DNA from: CAYSTL01 sp964516805
GTDB lineage: Archaea > Thermoplasmatota > Thermoplasmata > Halarchaeoplasmatales > Halarchaeoplasmataceae
Assembly (NCBI GenBank): GCA_964516805.1
Contig: CAZEXI010000010.1
Location: forward strand, 1 to 48,186
DNA: 48,186 nucleotides
Reading direction: 5' to 3'
The notes beneath the pieces were generated by a model. The model worked only from the letters and a program-made list of their open reading frames with translations, was not told where the DNA came from and searched no databases. The position numbers and the translations under genes were made by a program. Shown in pieces: positions 42,928-48,186 of the stretch (positions are counted from its first letter, which is position 1; every line of letters starts with the position of its first letter).

Positions 42928-43494
42928 ATGCTTGAAAAACTGAAACAATCATTGAAGGAATGTCCTGTAGTTGAAATGGATGGTTACTATTACTTCGTTC
43001 ATCCTTTATCTGATGGATTACCGTTAGTTGAACCGGAGTTGTTACATGAAGTGGTAGACACAGTGATCGATAAATGTAATCTTGACTGTGATTATATCCT
43101 TACAGCACAATCTATGGGTTTTCCGCTGGGTGCTGCACTGTCTATGAAGACCGGTATTCCGTACAAGTTCATCCGTAAAAGAAAATATGGTCTTGAGGAT
43201 GAAGTATCTATAAATCAGGTAACTGGTTATTCCTCTTCCGACATGTATCTTAACTTTGTAGAAGAAGGAGATACTGTGTTCCTCATCGACGATGTGTTGA
43301 GTACCGGAGGTACTTTGAGATCGATATTACAAGCACTTGATGAGATAGGTGTCGATGTCTGTGATGTCGTCGTTGTTTTCGAGAAGATTGGTATCAAGGA
43401 AGAGCTTGAAGAAGAGTTCGATGTAGATATCAAATCTTTACTTAAAGTAGAGATGGATGGTAAAAAAGTGAAGATACTTGGTGAAGGGATATAA
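42928..43494 (+). CDS. hpt: Hypoxanthine/guanine phosphoribosyltransferase (archaeal Hpt)
   Basis: The 188-residue protein has FVHPLSDGLPLVEPELL, TAQSMGFPLGAALSMKTGIPY, and the PRPP-binding loop VFLIDDVLSTGGTLR (about 112-126). It belongs to the archaeal Hpt type rather than classical APRT. It turns hypoxanthine (from MTI phosphorolysis) and PRPP into IMP. It completes the salvage operon and starts at ATG 42928 directly after the deaminase stop. Confidence 0.9.
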   Translation: MLEKLKQSLKECPVVEMDGYYYFVHPLSDGLPLVEPELLHEVVDTVIDKCNLDCDYILTAQSMGFPLGAALSMKTGIPYKFIRKRKYGLEDEVSINQVTGYSSSDMYLNFVEEGDTVFLIDDVLSTGGTLRSILQALDEIGVDVCDVVVVFEKIGIKEELEEEFDVDIKSLLKVEMDGKKVKILGEGI

Positions 43495-43498
43495 AAAA

Positions 43499-43756
43499 TC
43501 ATCCACCACTAACTGGTGGTAGAACCGCGACCTCATCGCCATCTTCCAGCATCTTATTTTTTGAAACTGTATCTTTATTAACTGCGATGATAAGTTGTTT
43601 CTTTAAGTTATCTAGACCAGAGTACTTATCCATAAGGTAATCTAACAGTTTTTCAACCGTCATGTTCTTATCTACTTCGACCTCAATTTCCTTTTCACCC
43701 GCAGCATCTCTTGCTGACGAGAAAAATTTGACGTTCAGTCGTATCTTGGATGACAT
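43499..43756 (-). CDS. ThiS/MoaD-like ubiquitin-fold sulfur carrier
   Basis: This 85-residue protein has the beta-grasp fold and the C-terminal glycine pair in VAVLPPVSGG, the site of adenylation and thiocarboxylate formation. It could serve molybdopterin synthesis, tRNA thiolation or protein modification (SAMP-like). No partner E1-like or MoaE gene is in the window. It converges on hpt with a 4-base gap. Confidence 0.9.
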   Translation of the reverse strand: MSSKIRLNVKFFSSARDAAGEKEIEVEVDKNMTVEKLLDYLMDKYSGLDNLKKQLIIAVNKDTVSKNKMLEDGDEVAVLPPVSGG

Positions 43757-43864
43757 CGTCTTTATTCTTATTTGATTTTATATTTATTATTTACCCTTTT
43801 TAACCCGAATTTTGAGGATTTCAATCCATAATAGTTATAAACTTATTTGCTAATAGTCCTGGTA

Positions 43865-44386
43865 ATGAGTTTCAGATTAGTAGTATCAGACCATAAACCT
43901 GTTATATCTGATCATATCGAAGATATTTTAGAAGACTTTCTTTTAGATATTGGATACCTTTCAGGTAGAAAAACAGGTAAAGAAGTTCAAGAAAGCGTCC
44001 CTTTTAAACTGTGGACAGAATGTTTACTAGAAAATCCAGAACAATACATGACTATCGATGATTTTGCTACGATGTTAGATACCTCAAAACCCACCATATA
44101 CAGGCACCTAAATAAGCTTAAGAATCTAGACCTGATAGAAGAAAAAGAGCTGACGATAGAAGATAATGGTGAAGTGATCAAAAAGGGGTACAGGTTGATT
44201 CAAGGAGACTTGACCAAAGCATGGCATGTTACTGAACTGAACGTTGAGTCCAACATGAAAAGGTATAGAGAAACAGTTGAAAGGATCAACAAGCTTTCTA
44301 AGGGAGAAAGTCTTGTACGCAGTTACAAATGTCCTAAATGTGGCGAAGATATAAAGAAAGTTATTGAGGAAGAAAAAGGTGAGTAG
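43865..44386 (+). CDS. Winged-helix DNA-binding protein with C-terminal Cys pair
   Basis: The protein of about 173 residues has an N-terminal region that is helical and acidic, a winged helix-turn-helix (MTIDDFATMLDTSKPTIYRHLNKLKNLDLIEE, roughly 62-95), then a helix with NMKRYRETVERIN and the end YKCPKCGEDIKK. Only one CxxC pair is present, so zinc would have to be shared in a dimer or the pair acts alone. ATG 43865 fits; a longer reading would start with TTG. It looks leaderless, about 25 bases after a TATA-like TTATAAACTT. It is the first of three tightly spaced small genes. Confidence 0.7.
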   Translation: MSFRLVVSDHKPVISDHIEDILEDFLLDIGYLSGRKTGKEVQESVPFKLWTECLLENPEQYMTIDDFATMLDTSKPTIYRHLNKLKNLDLIEEKELTIEDNGEVIKKGYRLIQGDLTKAWHVTELNVESNMKRYRETVERINKLSKGESLVRSYKCPKCGEDIKKVIEEEKGE

Positions 44387-44388
44387 AT

Positions 44389-44673
44389 ATGAGGAAGAAG
44401 CAAAATGATAAAACTCAATTGATCGAAGATTCTCACTATAGAATAAAGTCATTATCAACAAGAAACGAGCTTTTAACGACCAGCGGTTATTTCATTGGAT
44501 ATATACAGTTAGGAAGAGGCCAGGCATTGAAGATAAAGTTGGATGATGATAATGATGAAGATGAAGGAAGCACAAGGATAATACCATGCCACATGATAAC
44601 TAGCATCGATATAATCGAAGAAGCTGAACCTCAGGAAGAAGAAGATAAAAAAAGAAGTTCTTACCATGGGTGA
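44389..44673 (+). CDS. Small acidic beta-rich protein, possibly Sm-like
   Basis: I do not recognise this 94-residue protein with confidence. A short strand pattern, GYFIGYIQLGRGQALKIKLDD, a linker of acidic residues, then TRIIPCHMITSIDII looks like the beta strands of a small barrel such as an Sm fold, with an acidic tail. It starts 2 bases after the winged-helix gene and is followed by another HTH gene with overlapping signals, so it is probably co-expressed with DNA- or RNA-binding partners. Confidence 0.55.
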   Translation: MRKKQNDKTQLIEDSHYRIKSLSTRNELLTTSGYFIGYIQLGRGQALKIKLDDDNDEDEGSTRIIPCHMITSIDIIEEAEPQEEEDKKRSSYHG

Positions 44674-44679
44674 TTGAAT

Positions 44680-45003
44680 ATGCCGATTCAGATGGATAGC
44701 GACTCTTTAGAAGCTAAGATTGTTAGAAAATTGATGGAAGGAAAACCGATAACGATGAAGGAATTGGCCAAAGAATTGAATGTTTCTGAAAGAAAAATGA
44801 AAAGGGCTATCAAAAAGTTAGCTTCTAAGAATATAATTCAGATCGAGGAGCTGCCTGATAAAAAGTATTTAAGGTTGATACGTGGTGACATTCAGTTCCA
44901 GGGTACGAATCCTACTCAAGAAAAGGCGGTCAAACATGAGAAAGGCAAAGAGAAAGATGATGAAAGAGGTTCGAAAAAGAGTAGAAGCATGATGTACCGC
45001 TGA
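44680..45003 (+). CDS. Small helix-turn-helix protein with basic tail
   Basis: This protein of about 107 residues has a helix-turn-helix (ITMKELAKELNVSERKMKRAIKKLASKNII, about 25-54), a beta wing and a long charged tail rich in Lys/Glu/Ser ending in KKSRSMMYR. ATG 44680 follows GGGTGATT at 44668-44675 that overlaps the end of the previous gene, implying translational coupling. It would bind DNA; targets are unknown. Confidence 0.6.
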   Translation: MPIQMDSDSLEAKIVRKLMEGKPITMKELAKELNVSERKMKRAIKKLASKNIIQIEELPDKKYLRLIRGDIQFQGTNPTQEKAVKHEKGKEKDDERGSKKSRSMMYR

Positions 45004-45323
45004 TTAGAAGTATATATTATTATCGTTTTTAGCAATTAAATCCGGACTAGCATTAAGTATTATTTTAAATAATTTGAAGATTAGCTTTAAAAAGTAAATA
45101 GTTTGTTTATATGTATTTATGAATATATTTATAAATATCAGTCAATGGAAAATTATAAATATAGTTCCGTAATAAAGTAATTTGAAGGTTGAATATAACC
45201 AATCACTTATCACGATAACACCCTCCCACCCCCCTTTCCTATATTTTTTGCAGATATTTTTAAAAAAAGTATATAATAGTATTTCTTAGAATAGTTTAAA
45301 TACTAAATATCTTATCAGGCCGC
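45004..45323. other. AT-rich gene-free stretch with a C-tract and the MATE promoter
   Basis: No gene is visible. The most unusual piece is the C-rich run ACACCCTCCCACCCCCC (about 45218-45236), a G-quadruplex candidate on the minus strand in an otherwise AT-rich region. Several TATA-like stretches occur, for example TTTATAAATA and GTTTAAATAC (about 45294-45303). The latter lies some 20-30 bases before GTG 45324 and probably drives the MATE gene as a leaderless mRNA. Confidence 0.5.
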
Positions 45324-46757
45324 GTGGTTAAGAAAAAAGTTAAACGGTTATTTAAAAAACCAGATATATTAAATGGAAAAATCGTTCCTACGCTGTTTCT
45401 TTTAGGATGGCCTATAATGATAGAATCACTTCTTCAAACAGGCTACAATCTAGCTGATACTTTTTGGCTGGGAAATATGGGTAAAGAGGCTGGTAAAGAT
45501 GCTCTAGCTGCTACTCAGATATCGTGGCCTATGATATGGTTGATGATGTCCATAGGTACAGGATTTGGTATAGCAGCTATCGCTCTGGTCTCACAACATA
45601 CCGGAGCAGGTCTTAAAAAAGAAGCAAATAAAGATGCTGGTCAATTACTTTTATTCTTTTTATCTTTCTCTGTGATTGCTGGGGTGATAGGTTTCCTCAT
45701 AAGTCCTACTCTGGTCGATTACGTGATAACTGATGATCCAGCAGTAGCAAGACGAGGAGCGGTCTTCATGCAGACAATATTTCTAGGACAACCCTTCATG
45801 TTCGTTTTCCTAGGTTTTTCATTTCTGCTTAGAGCAAAAGGAGATACCGTAACCCCTATGCTGATAACACTGGTTTCTTTGATTACAAATATCATTTTGG
45901 ACCCATTATTTATACACGGTTACGGCCCATTCCCAGAATGGGGAATATTTGGAGCAGCTTTTGCAACGGTTGTAACAAGAGCTGTTGCGGCTTCGATAGC
46001 ACTGTATCTTCTATTTGGGGGTAAAGTCAGCATCAAATTGAAATTAAAAAACATGAAACCAGATTTTCAGAGATTAAAGAAATTCTTCTTGATCGGTGCA
46101 CCTGCAAGTATAGGTAACAGCGGAACAGCGTTCGGTTTTGTTATACTTACCTTCGTGATAGCAAGAGTCAACAATCCGACAGCTTCACTGGCAGCATACA
46201 ACGCAGGAGATAGGATACTTGGATTGATGTTTATATTCATGGGTGGTCTGGCTGTTGCTATGAGTACCATGGTAGGTCAAAATTTAGGTGCAGACAAACA
46301 TGAAAGGGCTGACGAAATAGTCAAGAAAGGTATACTTTCGTTGGCCGGTATAATGATTTTATTCACGATCATCATCTTTATGCTGAGAAAAGAATTCATC
46401 ATAATTTTCAACCAAGATCCAACTGTGATCAACATAGGTACTGAGTTTCTACTGATATTTTCATTAAGTATGCCCTTCTTTGGTATATTCAGGGCAGTTA
46501 ATGCGGTCTTTGAAGGATCTGGACACACTAAATATCAGATGGTTTTGAATCTGATACGATTGTGGGGGCTGAGAGTTCCAATGACTGCAGTATTAGGACT
46601 AATAATTGGTTTACAGGCAACAGGTGTTTGGATCGGCATGGCTGTTAGCAATGTGATAGCAGCGGTAGCAGCTCTTATTTTACTTCAAACAGGTATATGG
46701 AAAAATAAGGTCATTGACAGGAAAACTAAATTGGCCAAAGAGGTTTCTAAAAAATAG
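45324..46757 (+). CDS. MATE family efflux transporter
   Basis: The 477-residue protein has twelve predicted membrane helices in two six-helix halves. The first half begins LFLLGWPIMIESLLQTGYNLADTFWLG and includes VSQHTGAGLKKEA; the second half has LIGAPASIGNSGTAFGF and MVGQNLGADKHERADE, the usual MATE repeats. It exports cationic compounds with H+ or Na+. The start is GTG 45324; no Shine-Dalgarno sequence is seen and the TATA box is close, so it is probably leaderless. Confidence 0.92.
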   Translation: MVKKKVKRLFKKPDILNGKIVPTLFLLGWPIMIESLLQTGYNLADTFWLGNMGKEAGKDALAATQISWPMIWLMMSIGTGFGIAAIALVSQHTGAGLKKEANKDAGQLLLFFLSFSVIAGVIGFLISPTLVDYVITDDPAVARRGAVFMQTIFLGQPFMFVFLGFSFLLRAKGDTVTPMLITLVSLITNIILDPLFIHGYGPFPEWGIFGAAFATVVTRAVAASIALYLLFGGKVSIKLKLKNMKPDFQRLKKFFLIGAPASIGNSGTAFGFVILTFVIARVNNPTASLAAYNAGDRILGLMFIFMGGLAVAMSTMVGQNLGADKHERADEIVKKGILSLAGIMILFTIIIFMLRKEFIIIFNQDPTVINIGTEFLLIFSLSMPFFGIFRAVNAVFEGSGHTKYQMVLNLIRLWGLRVPMTAVLGLIIGLQATGVWIGMAVSNVIAAVAALILLQTGIWKNKVIDRKTKLAKEVSKK

Positions 46758-46853
46758 AATATATATCCATATATATGCCAATTTAGAGATTTTCTTCTAT
46801 TTGTAAAATTATTAACTTATAGTTAGCTTTACTGTAATTTGAGGTACAAAAAG

Positions 46854-46934
46854 ATGAAAAATAAATACAAAAAGGAAAAGATAGAAGTGCATAGAAACTC
46901 TTTAATCAGGCTGGTACTTGGTCTGGTCAGGTAA
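46854..46934 (+). CDS. Possible 26-residue basic peptide
   Basis: A short frame after the MATE gene starts at ATG 46854, 8 bases after the ribosome binding site GAGGT (46841-46845). It encodes MKNKYKKEKIEVHRNSLIRL followed by VLGLVR: basic at the start, hydrophobic at the end. A TATA-like TTATTAACTTATAG lies about 30 bases before it. The strong signal makes it more than a chance frame, but no homologue is known to me. Confidence 0.35.
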   Translation: MKNKYKKEKIEVHRNSLIRLVLGLVR

Positions 46935-46948
46935 CCTAAAACCATTCC

Positions 46949-47974
46949 CTAAAATTCGTTCTTTATTTCATATTTTAAAGATAAATTATGATCTATAGAG
47001 TTTTCAGCGATATCTTCTGAGTAAGACAGAATCCTGTAGATACTATCAACGATGTATGCTAAGGAGATAACAGACCTGTTGTTTATATCGATATTAATTA
47101 TCTCTTCTTTTAATGATTTTATCTTTTCTTCAACCTGCTTGGATCTGTCTAAAGCCTCATTAGCAAGGTCGATCTTTTCTCGGTAGATGCTTTTAAAAGA
47201 AAGGTCTATAACATCTACTACCTCTTCTTTTATTTCTTCTAGATGGTCAGTGAACTCTGTCTGACTATCCATTTTTATAACGTTGGATGCAATTTTTACA
47301 TCGTGATCAGCGATCCTCTCAAAAGATTTTGCTGCTAATAAGTATCCCACTGATTTTCTAGGAGTGGTTTCTATCTTTTCAGCGAAATAAACGTCATCTG
47401 TTACTTTGATATACTGCTTTCTGATCATCCAGTATATCTTATCTACTTCATCGTCTCTTTTGATAACATCTTCAGCCATTTCATAGTCTAAATTAGATAG
47501 TGAATCAATTGCATCCAAAAACATCATAGTTGATATCGAATGCATTCTTTTAATACCTTTCTCCATGGAAAAAACACTTGAGTCTAGATAATCTTTTATT
47601 TTAATGAAATTCTCATCCTCTTCTATCACTTCTAATCCAATCATCGATCTGCGTAGGTCTCTGATTTTGTTCCTGATATCTTTACTATCATCTCGGCTAA
47701 AATGCACCTCTATAGTATCGAATCCTATAAGATATGAACCGATAATTCTTCTTTTGATGGTGTCAAAATCGTAAGAAGTGTTTTTTATAATGTAATTCGT
47801 TTCAATTTTAGATTTGTTGTTGTCCTTTATTGGGTTAAGCAATATCCGACCATTTGAAGCAGGAATCAATCCTATGCTATCTCCTACACTCATACCTACT
47901 TTTTTGGTCCAAGGTTTTGGTAGCGATATTATCAATGTTGATTTACCTGTTTTTTGGACTTTCCTGGTCTGCAT
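46949..47974 (-). CDS. AbrB-PhoU domain regulator
   Basis: The protein of about 341 residues has an N-terminal AbrB/MazE-type swapped-hairpin DNA-binding domain (MQTRKVQKTGKSTLIISLPKPWTKKVG onward, about 1-50) and two PhoU-like helical bundles (about 115-200 and 210-330). Such proteins are archaeal regulators of phosphate uptake. No pst transporter gene is in the window, so the target is elsewhere. ATG 47974 is preferred over GTG 47980. Confidence 0.88.
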   Translation of the reverse strand: MQTRKVQKTGKSTLIISLPKPWTKKVGMSVGDSIGLIPASNGRILLNPIKDNNKSKIETNYIIKNTSYDFDTIKRRIIGSYLIGFDTIEVHFSRDDSKDIRNKIRDLRRSMIGLEVIEEDENFIKIKDYLDSSVFSMEKGIKRMHSISTMMFLDAIDSLSNLDYEMAEDVIKRDDEVDKIYWMIRKQYIKVTDDVYFAEKIETTPRKSVGYLLAAKSFERIADHDVKIASNVIKMDSQTEFTDHLEEIKEEVVDVIDLSFKSIYREKIDLANEALDRSKQVEEKIKSLKEEIINIDINNRSVISLAYIVDSIYRILSYSEDIAENSIDHNLSLKYEIKNEF

Positions 47975-48134
47975 ATTCACTCATATTTCAATATAAGTTA
48001 GGTTTATTTATTATATTCTTATATAATTATATAGGTGCTAAATAACAAAAAATAGTACTATATTTTGTATATAATGATATATACTTTTTAGAATTTAAAA
48101 TATATGAAGGAAAATATAACAAAATTAAGATTGA

Positions 48135-48186
48135 TGGGGCCGCCGAAATTCGAATTCGGGTTCCTATCGCCCCGGGATAGAAGGAT
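48135..48186 (-). tRNA. tRNA-Pro(GGG), partial (5' end beyond the window)
   Basis: Read on the minus strand, the window holds the end of a tRNA. The 3' acceptor strand is CGGCCCC with discriminator A. The T arm is CCGAA-TTCGAAT-TTCGG, and the anticodon arm CTATC/GATAG has the seven-base loop CCGGGGC, anticodon GGG. The D arm and 5' acceptor strand are outside. CCA is not encoded. Position 33 is C instead of the nearly universal U, which is odd; a sequencing or folding issue should be considered. Confidence 0.85.

Noticed and set aside
1..48186. CRISPR array, insertion sequence, prophage or toxin-antitoxin system
   Set aside because: No regularly spaced repeats, transposase, integrase or phage structural gene. 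The AbrB-type domain at 47974 is part of a PhoU regulator, not an antitoxin.

Overview
The window is archaeal chromosomal DNA. Marker genes include the primase small subunit PriS, RNase P protein Rnp2, RNA polymerase subunit L, aIF2 beta, RadA, Hel308, archaeosine synthase ArcS, mevalonate kinase, SepF, the archaeal type of riboflavin synthase and a form III RuBisCO. The gene set points to a euryarchaeote-type lineage. DNA is AT-rich, arginine is mostly AGA/AGG, and many proteins are rich in Glu/Asp and Lys, which could mean a moderately salt-adapted or warm-living organism. HypF implies a [NiFe] hydrogenase elsewhere. The species cannot be named from this window. Genes are densely packed: several convergent pairs share stop-codon bases, and many starts are leaderless or follow GGTG/GGAG ribosome binding sites.

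Layout. 0.3-9.8 kb: gamma-carbonic anhydrase-like protein, a UPF0282 metallo-beta-lactamase, two uncharacterised radical SAM proteins (COG1031 and COG1856 types), Rnp2, two membrane proteins, PriS, HtpX and mevalonate kinase. 10-13.5 kb: SepF, tRNA-Gly(TCC), MetG and a GyrI-like protein. 13.5-14.35 kb: a 570-base gene-free stretch full of inverted repeats, ending in a structured leader before a 73-residue orphan protein with a bacterial-style terminator; this is the most unusual part of the window. 14.4-20.4 kb: ArcS, then a minus-strand cassette of ribose-1,5-bisphosphate isomerase, RuBisCO and AMP phosphorylase, which together turn AMP into 3-phosphoglycerate, with a HAD phosphatase upstream. 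20.5-30.3 kb: a large zinc-ribbon/helical-repeat protein, ThiC, RpoL, TruD, an SCP2-domain protein, RNase HII, HypF and a DUF389 membrane protein.

30.5-36 kb, all minus strand: RadA behind a palindrome-rich upstream region, archease, a PPC/DUF296 protein, a beta-CASP nuclease, aIF2 beta and four riboflavin/FAD genes (ribH, ribC, ribL, ribB). 36-45 kb: phosphoglucose/phosphomannose isomerase, a PUA protein, a small membrane protein, Hel308, an MTH1187-type protein, then a purine-salvage operon (MTA/MTI phosphorylase, MTA/SAH deaminase, hypoxanthine phosphoribosyltransferase), a ThiS/MoaD-like protein, and three small genes that look nucleic-acid-binding. 45-48.2 kb: a MATE transporter, a possible 26-residue protein, an AbrB-PhoU regulator and the 3' part of a tRNA-Pro(GGG) cut by the window edge.

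Two nucleotide-salvage modules stand out: AMP to 3-phosphoglycerate by the RuBisCO route, and methylthioadenosine to hypoxanthine to IMP. I see no CRISPR array, insertion sequence, prophage or recognisable defence island. The best candidates for something undescribed are the non-coding elements: the leader at 13994-14065, two GC-rich hairpins that share a loop motif (13559-13640 and 30326-30393), a palindrome family, and the tandem palindromes before radA.
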